Below are positions 24,223 to 33,777 of a DNA stretch of 34,668 nt, one piece after another. The DNA is from an uncultured Clostridia bacterium. GTDB taxonomy: Bacteria > Bacillota > Clostridia > Christensenellales > UBA1242. The DNA lies in contig CALWJU010000042.1 in assembly GCA_944381105.1 (NCBI GenBank), positions 1-34,668 of the forward strand. Reading direction: 5' to 3'. Position 1 is the stretch's first letter. Each line of letters begins with the position of its first letter. The translations under genes were made by a program, and so were the position numbers. The notes below the pieces were generated by a model, which did not search any database, had not been told where the DNA came from, and saw only the letters and a list, made by a program, of their open reading frames with translations.

Positions 24223-25377
24223 ATGAAAAGATTTTTTATATTTGCCTTATTGTTATGTTTGTTAGTGCCTATTATTGCCTTTCAAAGTATAAGCACAATC
24301 GCACGTGCAGAGGGCGAAGTGGAATTAACTTGTAAAAGTGCCTGCCTTGTTGATTATAGTTCTGGGAAAATGTTATATGCCCATAACCCAAAGGAACATT
24401 TACCTATCGCAAGTATGGTCAAAATGATGACAATTCTCTTAACGCTTGAAGAATTTGATAAAGGAACTCTCACAGAGGATACCATGATTACAACCTCAGA
24501 GAACGCCTCAGGCATGGGTGGAAGTCAGGTATTTATAGACCCATACGTTGAGTATAGTGCGGGGGACATGTTAAAAAGTGTTGTTATGGCATCAGCAAAT
24601 GACGCATCGGTAGCCCTTGCCGAGCATATTAGCGGAAGTGAAAAGGCTTTTGTAGTCAAAATGAATGAAAAAGCCAAAGAACTTGATATGAATGACACAT
24701 ATTATGTAAACTGTACAGGATTGCCATCGCCAGAGCAGTACTCATGTGCACAAGACTGTGCAATAGTGTTAAAAGAGGTAGCAGAGCATGAATTATACCA
24801 CAAATATAGCACAATTTGGATGGACGAACTTGTTCATCCGTCTGGGAGAAAGACAGAACTTGTCAATACAAATCGACTTATAAGATACTATGATGGTTGT
24901 GATGGTGGAAAAACAGGCTCTACAAATGAGGCAGGATGCTGTCTTTCCGCTTCCGCAAAGAGAAACAATATGAGACTTATTTCAGTAATAATTGGTGCAA
25001 ACAATAGTCAAACACGATTTAATGAATGTACAAAATTATTCAATTATGGGTTTGCAAATTTTGAAAGCAAAAATATAGTTGATATGTCTAATCCTATCAT
25101 TAATTTGCCAGTTAGCAAAGGCAAAATTGACAATGTTGACTTATATGCTAAGGAGAATTATAGTGTTGTAGTTAAGAAGGGCGATAAGTCAAATCTTGAC
25201 CTAACTATTGAGAACCCTAAGAAAATATCAGCCCCAGCAAAGCATAATGATGTAGTAGGAAAGGCTATAATATCAGACAATGGACTTGTCGTTAAAGAGA
25301 TCGACCTTATTTTAAAGACAGATATTGAGGGCTTATCACTAAAAGACTGCTTTGATAAAGTTGTTGAAGCGTGGTAA
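24223..25377 (+). CDS. D-alanyl-D-alanine carboxypeptidase, peptidase S11 (DacF/PBP5 type)
   Basis: A secreted 384-residue enzyme that removes the terminal D-alanine from peptidoglycan pentapeptides and so limits cross-linking. A signal peptide with hydrophobic core 4-25 ends near A-R-A-E (cleavage ~29). The active-site motifs are S64-M-V-K67, S124-A-N126 and K230-T-G. A PBP5-type C-terminal beta domain follows (~275-370). The last residues could form a short amphipathic membrane anchor. The strong AAAGGAGTG site sits before the ATG. Membership in DacF, DacA or DacB cannot be decided by eye; the SpoIIM-like neighbour is compatible with a sporulation role. It has its own terminator. Confidence 0.92.
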   Translation: MKRFFIFALLLCLLVPIIAFQSISTIARAEGEVELTCKSACLVDYSSGKMLYAHNPKEHLPIASMVKMMTILLTLEEFDKGTLTEDTMITTSENASGMGGSQVFIDPYVEYSAGDMLKSVVMASANDASVALAEHISGSEKAFVVKMNEKAKELDMNDTYYVNCTGLPSPEQYSCAQDCAIVLKEVAEHELYHKYSTIWMDELVHPSGRKTELVNTNRLIRYYDGCDGGKTGSTNEAGCCLSASAKRNNMRLISVIIGANNSQTRFNECTKLFNYGFANFESKNIVDMSNPIINLPVSKGKIDNVDLYAKENYSVVVKKGDKSNLDLTIENPKKISAPAKHNDVVGKAIISDNGLVVKEIDLILKTDIEGLSLKDCFDKVVEAW

Positions 25378-25387
25378 ACAAAAGTAA

Positions 25388-25444
25388 AACATCCATAAAA
25401 AGTGGATGTTTTTTGTTGGTAAGAAATCGGATGTTTTTTGTCGG
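25388..25444 (+). terminator. Terminator of the carboxypeptidase gene with partial duplicate
   Basis: An 8-bp stem AACATCCA/TGGATGTT (25388-25395 with 25403-25410) precedes six T. The 3' half is repeated once: GGATGTTTTTTGTTGG (25404-25419) recurs as GGATGTTTTTTGTCGG (25429-25444), suggesting a small local duplication. Confidence 0.85.
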
Positions 25445-25546
25445 ATAGGTAGGATAATTCTTCATATTTTTTTAGTAAATAAATATAATTTTATTTTAAA
25501 ATTAAATTACTTTTTGCTAAATCAGTCAAAAACAGAAAATTTTCAA

Positions 25547-26161
25547 TCAAACAACAATCACCGAAAATGAAAATTCAAAATTAATCTCATAAAAGTCAAG
25601 AGTAACCATGCAATCTTTCTCGGCTACAAGAGTAAAATATCTAAATTCACGGAAAAATTCTACCTCTTCATTTGACGAGTAGTTATACTTAGGCTCTAAA
25701 ACTATTTGCCCATATATGTCAAAAATTTCAAGCGTAAAAGAGCAAAATATGTCAGTCATATAAAGGGTATTATCGTTAAACTCACAGTTTTGCGATGGTG
25801 TGATTAAATATGAATATGAACTATTTAGTACAACTATTTCAATGCTGTCTCTTGCCATCTGATTTGAGGTAGTGGCGGTAATAAATAAAGTTAATTTACC
25901 TGCTTTTAGTCCTACTATACGCTCATTATTAATATCTACTATATTTTCTTCACTAACTTCAAATGAGAGGGTAGCATTATCGTCTGAGAGTTGATAAAAG
26001 TTATATACGCTTTGTCCTACTTTTAGCGTGATATTTCTTGCAGATAATGTTAAAGTAGAGGTGGATGAATCTCCGCCAAAAGCAAAATACACAATAAGAA
26101 GAATTGAACTAATTGCCAACAATGCAAGGCTGGTAATTATCGAAAGTATCCTTTTAGTCAT
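25547..26161 (-). CDS. Membrane-anchored protein with an Ig-like (Big_2-type) domain
   Basis: A 204-residue exported protein. A hydrophobic segment at ~5-27 acts as signal anchor. Residues ~38-110 resemble a bacterial Ig-like domain of the Big_2 type: L-T-L-S-A-R-N-I-T-L-K-V-G-Q-S at the start, then V-D-I-N-N-E-R-I-V-G-L-K-A-G-K-L-T-L and I-E-I-V-V-L at the end. The remaining ~95 residues are beta-rich and aromatic and are not recognised. It is probably a surface adhesive or wall-associated protein; the role is unknown. The ATG at 26161 is chosen over an upstream TTG at 26179. No ribosome-binding site is visible, and the best promoter would start the mRNA almost at the ATG. It is the only reverse gene in this part. 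Confidence 0.7.
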   Translation of the reverse strand: MTKRILSIITSLALLAISSILLIVYFAFGGDSSTSTLTLSARNITLKVGQSVYNFYQLSDDNATLSFEVSEENIVDINNERIVGLKAGKLTLFITATTSNQMARDSIEIVVLNSSYSYLITPSQNCEFNDNTLYMTDIFCSFTLEIFDIYGQIVLEPKYNYSSNEEVEFFREFRYFTLVAEKDCMVTLDFYEINFEFSFSVIVV

Positions 26162-26169
26162 ACATGAAA

Positions 26170-26198
26170 ATATTAGCAAATTTTGTCGAAAAGTACAA
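26170..26198 (-). promoter_or_regulatory. Promoter of the Ig-like gene, predicting a leaderless mRNA
   Basis: On the reverse strand TTGTAC (26198-26193), 17 bp, TAATAT (26175-26170). The start of transcription would fall near 26163, two bases before the ATG. Confidence 0.4.
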
Positions 26199-26299
26199 AC
26201 TAAAACATAAAGTTTACAAAATAAAATTCATTTAAATAAAGGCTGTTAGCATGTAAATCTAATTTGATAAAAATCAAATTTGACAATTATTAAAATCGC

Positions 26300-26329
26300 T
26301 TGCTTTTTGAGATGAATTTATAATATAAT
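26300..26329 (+). promoter_or_regulatory. Promoter of scpAB
   Basis: TTGCTT (26300-26305), 18 bp, TATAAT (26324-26329). A second overlapping TATAAT lies at 26319-26324. Confidence 0.55.
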
Positions 26330-26366
26330 AAAATCAAAGGGTAACAAGCAAGAGAAAAATTTGTAT

Positions 26367-27176
26367 ATGGAAGAGTTAAATCAAGATATTGATAAAGAGC
26401 AAAATGCTAAACAGATAGGTGTTTCAGAAGAGGGGGAACAACTCTCTTTTGTTGATGAAAAATATCGATTTAAACTTGATAACTTTGAAGGTCCTCTTGA
26501 CCTATTGCTACATTTGATAAAAGATGCCAAACTTGACATTATGACAATCAAACTTGCTGATATAACTGAGCAGTACCTTGAATATATGAAAGACCTCGAT
26601 AGTGTGGATATGGATAGAGCAAGCGAGTTCATTACTGTTGCTGCCACTTTAATAGAGATAAAAAGTAAACACCTTCTTCCTGTCGAGACAGTGGAAGAAG
26701 AGGGCGAAGAGGATAGTGAGGCATTGCTTTTACAACGCCTAAAAGAATATGAACTTTTCAAAAAAGAGGGGAAACGCCTTAAAGAACTTGAAGATATAAA
26801 TAAACTTTACAGAAAACCAGGTAAAGAGACTGAAAAAGTCAAGATTATTATAAAGGATATGGTGCTTGATAAACTACTTGACGCATTTGCGAATCTACTT
26901 GCTCGTCAGCAAGCAAGAGGTAAAGAGAAGGAAGAACCAAAGAAGATTGTCAAAGATAGGTTTACCGTCGCTGAAAAGATTGTTTCAATAAGAGCATATG
27001 CAAGGGAACATAGACGATTTCCTTTTGAAGAACTTTTCACAAACGATATGACAAAAAGTGAAATGATTAATGTATTTTTGGCATTGCTTGAACTATTAAA
27101 ACTACAAAATGTAAGAGTTGAACAAATGGGAATTTTCCAGCAAATAAATATTATATCAAACGAGGAAGCGGTATGA
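26367..27176 (+). CDS. scpA: Segregation and condensation protein ScpA
   Basis: The kleisin subunit of the SMC-ScpAB complex that organises and segregates the chromosome. The N-terminal SMC-neck-binding domain is recognised by F-E-G-P-L-D-L-L-L-H-L-I and the following K-L-D-I-M-T-I-K-L-A-D-I-T-E-Q-Y. A charged middle section (~90-190) and a C-terminal winged helix that binds the SMC head complete it. The 269-residue length is usual. The first ~25 residues are an acidic extension. The ATG at 26367 is used; a TTG at 26361 is equally placed relative to the weak AAGAGA site. The gene overlaps scpB by ATGA. Confidence 0.95.
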   Translation: MEELNQDIDKEQNAKQIGVSEEGEQLSFVDEKYRFKLDNFEGPLDLLLHLIKDAKLDIMTIKLADITEQYLEYMKDLDSVDMDRASEFITVAATLIEIKSKHLLPVETVEEEGEEDSEALLLQRLKEYELFKKEGKRLKELEDINKLYRKPGKETEKVKIIIKDMVLDKLLDAFANLLARQQARGKEKEEPKKIVKDRFTVAEKIVSIRAYAREHRRFPFEELFTNDMTKSEMINVFLALLELLKLQNVRVEQMGIFQQINIISNEEAV

Positions 27177-28063
27177 ATATGTTAGATGAGAAAAATTTAA
27201 AGGAGATAATTTATTCGGTTTTGTTTGTTGCAGGCGACGGAATAGAGAAATCTTTTATAGCAGAAAAATTGCAAGTTAGCAATAAAGATTTAGAAAAGGC
27301 AATAGAAGAACTCAAAAAAGAACTTAGCGGAGACAAAGGTATTCATCTAATTGAATACAAGGACAAGGTTCAACTTGCTACAAACCCTAACTATGCTTCA
27401 TATATATCAGACGTGCTAAATCCTATAAGGGAAAAATCTCTTACTCGTGCTGCTCTTGAAACCCTTGCAATAATAGCGTATAAGCAACCAATCACAAAAC
27501 TTGAAATAGAGGACATAAGAGGGGTAAACTCAGATTATGCAGTGCAAATTCTTATAGACCAAGACATGATTGAGGTTGTAGGGAGAAAGGACGCAGTCGG
27601 CAAACCTCTGCTTTTCGGCACTACTGAGAATTTCCTGAAAAGATTTGATATTAAGAATATATCAGATTTGCCTGATTATGATGAACTTTTAGAAAGAATT
27701 AGGACTATAAGGTCGGAGGAAGAGACTCAGAGCCAGGATACCTTATTTAGAAATGTTGATGACCTTGAATTTAATGAAGAACTTCCTGATTATCTAAAAG
27801 GTGAGGATGTTCAGACAATAGAGGCTGACGGAAATATTGATGTCGACAAAGAAATTAAAGAACAAGACAAAAAGCCTAAAAAAGAAAAAACAAAGATAGA
27901 TGAAATAAACAAAGACACTATAATCAGTGATGAAAAGGTGGACAAAGATACACTAGCAAGCGAAGATTTTTCGAAAGATTTAGACAAGGTAGATATTAAT
28001 AAACTATTACAAAGCGACCTTGATGACGATGTTGTTATAGGCAATGTTGTATTTGATAAATAG
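27173..28063 (+). CDS. scpB: Segregation and condensation protein ScpB with long acidic tail
   Basis: The tandem winged-helix partner of ScpA in the SMC complex. Residues 1-180 hold the family domain, with L-E-T-L-A-I-I-A-Y-K-Q-P-I-T-K and I-E-D-I-R-G-V-N-S-D-Y-A-V. V-V-G-R-K-D-A-V-G-K-P-L-L-F-G-T-T and F-L-K-R-F-D follow. Residues ~185-296 form a low-complexity tail rich in Asp, Glu and Lys, which makes the protein about 100 residues longer than usual. The tail is probably disordered. The ATG overlaps the scpA stop (ATGA), so the two are coupled. An intrinsic terminator follows. Confidence 0.95.
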   Translation: MNMLDEKNLKEIIYSVLFVAGDGIEKSFIAEKLQVSNKDLEKAIEELKKELSGDKGIHLIEYKDKVQLATNPNYASYISDVLNPIREKSLTRAALETLAIIAYKQPITKLEIEDIRGVNSDYAVQILIDQDMIEVVGRKDAVGKPLLFGTTENFLKRFDIKNISDLPDYDELLERIRTIRSEEETQSQDTLFRNVDDLEFNEELPDYLKGEDVQTIEADGNIDVDKEIKEQDKKPKKEKTKIDEINKDTIISDEKVDKDTLASEDFSKDLDKVDINKLLQSDLDDDVVIGNVVFDK

Positions 28064-28085
28064 CACTAAATAAAGTATTATGTCT

Positions 28086-28118
28086 AAGATACTACATACT
28101 ATATGTAGTATCTTTTTT
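28086..28118 (+). terminator. Terminator of scpAB
   Basis: A 13-bp stem (28086-28098 with 28102-28114) with a three-base apex is followed by six T. Confidence 0.88.
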
Positions 28119-28168
28119 AATTACAAAATTAATGAATAAATTTAAAAGTATTCATCATAAAATAGATT

Positions 28169-28318
28169 ATGAAAAGGCGAGTTATTAGTTATGGACATGA
28201 ATATAATTTTACAAAGGTAAGAGTAAAAATAAAAAGGAAAATTATTTTCAAACTGTTATTTGTCTGCTTAGTCATCTGCGAGGTTGTGTTAGGCATATTA
28301 TGGGCATTAGATTATTAG
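28169..28318 (+). CDS. Possible 49-residue single-helix membrane protein
   Basis: An ATG-to-TAG frame in an otherwise gene-free stretch. It encodes a strongly basic N-terminal half (M-K-R-R-V-I-S-Y-G-H and a V-R-V-K-I-K-R-K patch) followed by a hydrophobic helix L-L-F-V-C-L-V-I-C-E-V-V-L-G-I-L-W-A-L, close to the end. This charge-then-helix order is typical of small inner-membrane proteins with the basic part inside. No good ribosome-binding site is visible, which lowers confidence. It lies between the scpAB terminator and the SpoIVFB-like gene. The remaining sequence to 28545 is AT-rich, without another convincing frame. Confidence 0.4.
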   Translation: MKRRVISYGHEYNFTKVRVKIKRKIIFKLLFVCLVICEVVLGILWALDY

Positions 28319-28560
28319 TGTTTCTTAGTTTAAAAGCAAAAGAAATAAAAAATACAACAAATTAACAATGAAGTCGTTATATCTAAGCAATTAAAATCAA
28401 TTTAAAAGTCTAAGGCAATTATTTAAGATGATATAAAAAGTTGTGTACAGATAAAATAATAGAATATGTTACACTTAAAAGGTCTAAGGGTAAATAATAA
28501 AATAAACAAATGAATAAAAGTGTGCACAGCAGAATAACAAAATAATAAATTGAGGAAAAA

Positions 28561-29412
28561 ATGAATTTTAGATTATTAAAAAAGAATAGGAAAGCACCTA
28601 TTCATCCCTCTTTTTTGTTACTTGCAATTTGGTTTATTTTAACAAGAGATGTGTTAGCCTTTTTTACTTTTGTAGTGGTAGTCTTATCCCATGAGTTAGG
28701 ACATTATTTTATCGCTAAAAAACTAGGCTATAAACTCGACAGTTTTTTTATCGCACCATATGGTGTCAGTTTAAATTACAGTGAAAAAGCCTTTGATAGT
28801 AAAGATGAAATTAAAATAGCCATGGCAGGACCATTTGTTAATTTATGCATTAGTCTTGCCATAGTATCTTTATGGTGGATATTCCCTAGTTTATATAATT
28901 TTTCCTATACAATTGTCTATCAATCTTTACTTTTAGGGTTATTCAATCTTCTTCCTGCTTATCCATTAGACGGAGGGAGAATATTAGTAGGATTATTGCA
29001 AACTTATATGCCTCGTGATAGAGCAGTAAGTGTTACTCGAAAAATAAATTATGTTTTCTCTTTTATCTTTTTAGGATTGTTTTTTGTCTCTTGCTTTATA
29101 AATTTCAATCCTTCTCTTTGTCTTTGTGGTGCTTTCCTTTTGCTAGGAATTATAGACTCAAAGTACGAATGTAAATATCAACCTATTTCTATATTTAAAA
29201 AGCAGACAAAAAATTTTTCTAGGCCATCAGTTTATGCGGTCAATAGCAATTTGTCAATTTCCACTTTATTAAAACATATAGAGGTAAATAAATTTACAAT
29301 TTTTGTGGTTAAATTTCCTAGTGGTAAATGTTTGTATTTGGATGAGGAGAAAATAAAAAAACTTTCTCTTGCCTATCCTATCAGCACAAAGATTGAAGAT
29401 ATTTTTAAATAA
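28561..29412 (+). CDS. SpoIVFB-like site-2 (M50) intramembrane metalloprotease
   Basis: A 283-residue zinc protease that cuts within the membrane. The zinc site H44-E-L-G-H48 lies in a membrane helix, and the third ligand is D137 in N-L-L-P-A-Y-P-L-D-G-G-R-I. A-M-A-G-P-F-V-N-L (88-96) is the conserved GPxxN loop. Six or so helices span residues 15-200. The C-terminal ~80 residues are soluble and could be a reduced CBS-type regulatory domain. SpoIVFB processes pro-sigma-K during sporulation; the small size and domain order fit that subgroup. No spoIVFA or bofA partner is next to it, so the substrate is not known. A GAGG site precedes the ATG. Confidence 0.85.
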   Translation: MNFRLLKKNRKAPIHPSFLLLAIWFILTRDVLAFFTFVVVVLSHELGHYFIAKKLGYKLDSFFIAPYGVSLNYSEKAFDSKDEIKIAMAGPFVNLCISLAIVSLWWIFPSLYNFSYTIVYQSLLLGLFNLLPAYPLDGGRILVGLLQTYMPRDRAVSVTRKINYVFSFIFLGLFFVSCFINFNPSLCLCGAFLLLGIIDSKYECKYQPISIFKKQTKNFSRPSVYAVNSNLSISTLLKHIEVNKFTIFVVKFPSGKCLYLDEEKIKKLSLAYPISTKIEDIFK

Positions 29413-29596
29413 ATTAAATTGATACTTTAAAGACAAAATTTTGTAAAACATTTTATTTTTACTATGCTTTTGTTATGATATTTCAAAAATGCTTTATAAT
29501 TTTGACAAGATTATCCTTTCATAAAAAATGCTTGTTGTTTTATTGCTATTTTTCCCGAGAATAAAGAAATTTATTTGTGATTTAAAGATTTAAACT

Positions 29597-29624
29597 ATAT
29601 TTAGGATAAAAACTAAATATTTTT
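29597..29624 (+). terminator. Weak hairpin between convergent genes
   Basis: An 8-bp AT-rich stem (29597-29604 with 29613-29620) is followed by four or five T on the forward strand. It may end the protease transcript. Another palindrome, ACAAAATTTTGT, lies at 29433-29444. Confidence 0.4.
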
Positions 29625-30066
29625 ACACAAGATATGGCAAAAGTGCATCTATGTTTTTTCTTTCAAGGTCTTTAAGTTTAGTAAGTATTTCATCTAGTTC
29701 GCTTGATACTCCGTGGTGGTCTGCTTGGTCTTTTATGCAGGTAAGAAAGCCCATGAAAGTGCCAAGCAGAAGAAGTTCCGCAATATGTCTTGTAGTTTTG
29801 TCTGTCATTGTTGACATATTGATTGAACTCCATAGCCTTGCTTTTTCAAACCAATTATTATCTTTAATGCCCTCAATTTTTTCTGCTTTTGCAAATACCT
29901 CACATTCCTTTTCAAGCGCAAGATATTTATCTTCTTCGCCTGCAAGTTCCTTTTGTAGTTTATTATCTTTAATCTTTGGCAATATATCCTCGATTGATTG
30001 AATTGCTGTCTTTATATTTTGATAAATTGCATTCATATATTCGGTAACTCTTTCTTTTTCATCCAT
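29623..30066 (-). CDS. Predicted four-helix bundle protein of unknown function
   Basis: A 147-residue soluble, almost fully helical protein. Its pattern (an N-terminal helix with Y-M-N-A-I-Y-Q-N-I-K-T-A-I, an acidic second helix, then S-S-I-N-M-S-T-M-T-D-K-T-T-R-H-I-A-E and L-L-G-T-F-M-G, and a last helix) is like a ferritin-like or DUF-type bundle often seen in clostridia. The conserved third-helix block appears to be its signature. It lacks the E-x-x-H pairs of a diiron ferritin, so iron binding is not indicated. A strong AAGGAGG site precedes the ATG. It is divergent from the cyclase-like gene. Confidence 0.75.
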   Translation of the reverse strand: MDEKERVTEYMNAIYQNIKTAIQSIEDILPKIKDNKLQKELAGEEDKYLALEKECEVFAKAEKIEGIKDNNWFEKARLWSSINMSTMTDKTTRHIAELLLLGTFMGFLTCIKDQADHHGVSSELDEILTKLKDLERKNIDALLPYLV

Positions 30067-30215
30067 TTTTAACCTCCTTGTTTGTTATGTGTAGATTTTA
30101 ATTGAATTATTACAAAATTTAAAGAATAATTTAATTCTTTTTCACAAAAACAAAAATCTTATCATTCTTCTTTAATTTAATGCATACATTTTTTTCTTTT
30201 GAGAAAAATAAGGTT

Positions 30216-31598
30216 ATGAAAACAAGTACTAAAATAATTTTTGTGGCTTTTATAGCGGTAACCATACCTTCTCTTGTGTTAGGCGGTTCTATATTCTCTG
30301 GTATAATTCCGACAGAGAATGGTTTTTCATTAAATTTTGACGTTAAGGGTATAATAGCAATAATTTTAACAATTATCTCAGTAATTCTAGGTACAATACT
30401 TTTTACAAGATTTCTCTCTTCGCTTAGGCTGGAACAAGCCCTGTTCTTTTCAAGTTTGCCTCTTATCATTATTTATGGGGCTATTATGTTTCTGATAGCA
30501 GATATGAGTAACCTCAATGGTAATTTTGCAAAATCTGTCCGTTCTCTACTGAATATGTCAACCGAAAATGCTTATAATACGATTTTATGGGCTGTACTTG
30601 TAACCATAGTGTTTATAGTTATTCTTTCTCTTAATTTTTTCATAATGTGTAAGCCTATGAACAAACTCGAACGTATAGTCTCACGTCTAGGCGATGGCAA
30701 GGTAAAAGAGGATAAATTGCAGTTAGGCGGAGTTAAGCAGTTTAAAAATATTGAGCATGGACTCTATAAGATAAATAATAACTATATGGAAAAGGACAAT
30801 ACATTAAAGACATATAATTTGAAAAAACAAAAGAATTTACCTAAAAGCCTCATGCGGTTTATAGGTATTGATATAAATGAACTTGAACGAGGAAAGGCGG
30901 TTAGAAAACAGGCAGTTATGATGTTGATACGTCTTGAAACAGTTATAAACTCTCTTGCGAGCGATTATGAGAGGCTAAACTCTATTGTAAATGGTTTATC
31001 ACCAATCATAAAAAGGTATGGCGGTTTTATATTAAACTATGCAAATGATAATATATTCTGTATATTTAATAGACCAGAAGATGCGATAGATTGTTCATGC
31101 TCGCTGATTAAAACTATTAGAATAAAGAATAAGACAGAGAAAGGAGAACTTAAAGAAAGAATATCTATCCTTTCATGCAAACCTTTGTTTTCGCTTAAAG
31201 GAGAAAACGGACAATTAACGATTATATCCGATGAGGCTAAGATACTAGAAAAGATGATTAAAATAGCCAATTTTATAGATGCAAGTGTTATTTTATCGAA
31301 GTCATGTCTTGACGAACTGCCGTTAAGATATAAGTTTACGTACAGATATGTAGGTAATATAAATACTTATGAAAATGGTAATATTTTACTTTTTGAGAAT
31401 TTGGACGTTTATTCTAAGGAGAAAACTAATCATCTAATTAAAAATAAGGGGTTATTTGAGAGAGGAGTTATCTGCTATAATAACGGAGATTATCAAAAAG
31501 CCTACAACTATTTTAAAGAGAACATTAGGCTATACCCGAGCGATAAGGCGGGCTATGTCTATTACAATGGAGCAAAAGATAAACTTTCCCAATCCTAA
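30216..31598 (+). CDS. Membrane protein with degenerate class III nucleotidyl cyclase domain and TPR tail
   Basis: A 460-residue protein with four N-terminal membrane helices (about 5-25, 45-68, 75-97 and 120-145), a HAMP-like linker, a class III adenylate/guanylate cyclase-like domain (~230-385) and a C-terminal TPR (~410-455, G-V-I-C-Y-N-N-G-D-Y-Q-K-A-Y-N-Y-F). The first metal-binding aspartate position of the F-x-D-I motif is R239 in M-L-I-R-L-E. The second, D278 in N-Y-A-N-D-N-I-F, is kept, but the preceding glycine is Asn. Cyclase activity is therefore unlikely; a sensing or scaffold role is plausible. The TPR pattern after the cyclase matches a common bacterial cyclase layout. The ATG at 30216 is preferred because the membrane helix follows directly; 30180 is an alternative. 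Neither has a good ribosome-binding site. Confidence 0.65.
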   Translation: MKTSTKIIFVAFIAVTIPSLVLGGSIFSGIIPTENGFSLNFDVKGIIAIILTIISVILGTILFTRFLSSLRLEQALFFSSLPLIIIYGAIMFLIADMSNLNGNFAKSVRSLLNMSTENAYNTILWAVLVTIVFIVILSLNFFIMCKPMNKLERIVSRLGDGKVKEDKLQLGGVKQFKNIEHGLYKINNNYMEKDNTLKTYNLKKQKNLPKSLMRFIGIDINELERGKAVRKQAVMMLIRLETVINSLASDYERLNSIVNGLSPIIKRYGGFILNYANDNIFCIFNRPEDAIDCSCSLIKTIRIKNKTEKGELKERISILSCKPLFSLKGENGQLTIISDEAKILEKMIKIANFIDASVILSKSCLDELPLRYKFTYRYVGNINTYENGNILLFENLDVYSKEKTNHLIKNKGLFERGVICYNNGDYQKAYNYFKENIRLYPSDKAGYVYYNGAKDKLSQS

Positions 31599-31607
31599 CG
31601 CTTGGCG

Positions 31608-31755
31608 CAAACCAAATGTTTGACGATTGTCCGACCGAGTTTATCGTAAATACAAACTTTATTTCCGCTCTCAAACCAAATATTTGACGACCAAACTTAG
31701 TTTGGATCATTGTCCGACCGAACTTATCATAAATATAAATCATATCACCGCTCGC
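31608..31755 (+). repeat. Tandem pair of a 64/83-bp unit
   Basis: Two direct copies lie head to tail: 31608-31671 and 31672-31755. Both start with CAAACCAAAT(G/A)TTTGACGA and share TTGTCCGACCGA, TTATC(G/A)TAAATA and CCGCTC. Copy 2 carries about 19 extra bases with the hairpin CCAAA-CTTAG-TTTGG (31691-31705). CAAACCAAATGTTTG is itself a small hairpin. The pair starts 10 bases after the cyclase-like gene. Confidence 0.75.
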
Positions 31756-31827
31756 TTTGCTGTATAGGTGTGAAACACTCAAACTAAACAAAAAACGTGT
31801 GCAATATTATAACATGCAGTGCAATGC

Positions 31828-31857
31828 TTGACAAATTAAGACTATAAGAGATATAAT
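31828..31857 (+). promoter_or_regulatory. Consensus promoter predicting a leaderless start
   Basis: TTGACA (31828-31833), 18 bp, TATAAT (31852-31857). Transcription would begin about 31863-31865, which coincides with the GTG start codon at 31864. Confidence 0.75.
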
Positions 31858-31863
31858 TATTAT

Positions 31864-33592
<1,729 letters not shown>

Positions 33593-33619
33593 ACGTATTG
33601 ATGGTAGGCTTAGCAGTGA

Positions 33620-33723
33620 ATGTCGGCAAACGCAAGCATTTAAAAATGCTTGCAAAGCACAAGCCTTTTGGCTTGTTGCTCGCCATTTTCTGACAAAGGT
33701 CAGGAAATGGGATTTGCCGACAT
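33620..33723 (+). repeat. Cloverleaf-shaped four-way-junction element of unrelated sequence
   Basis: An 11-bp closing stem ATGTCGGCAAA/TTTGCCGACAT (33620-33630 with 33713-33723) encloses three hairpins. They are a 9-bp stem (33632-33640 with 33645-33653), a 7-bp stem (33659-33665 with 33670-33676) with TTTT loop, and a 12-bp stem with one G-T pair (33683-33694 with 33699-33710). It has the same layout as the four copies near 20-24 kb but no shared sequence. It lies 27 bp after mnmA. Confidence 0.85.
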
Positions 33724-33777
33724 GTTTTATGTATAAAAATAATCAATTTAGCCAACCTATAAATAGGGAGGTTAAAG

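Noticed and set aside
29651..30001. 116-residue forward frame opposite the four-helix protein
   Set aside because: The reverse gene has a strong ribosome-binding site and a coherent helical protein; the forward frame is serine-rich antisense noise.
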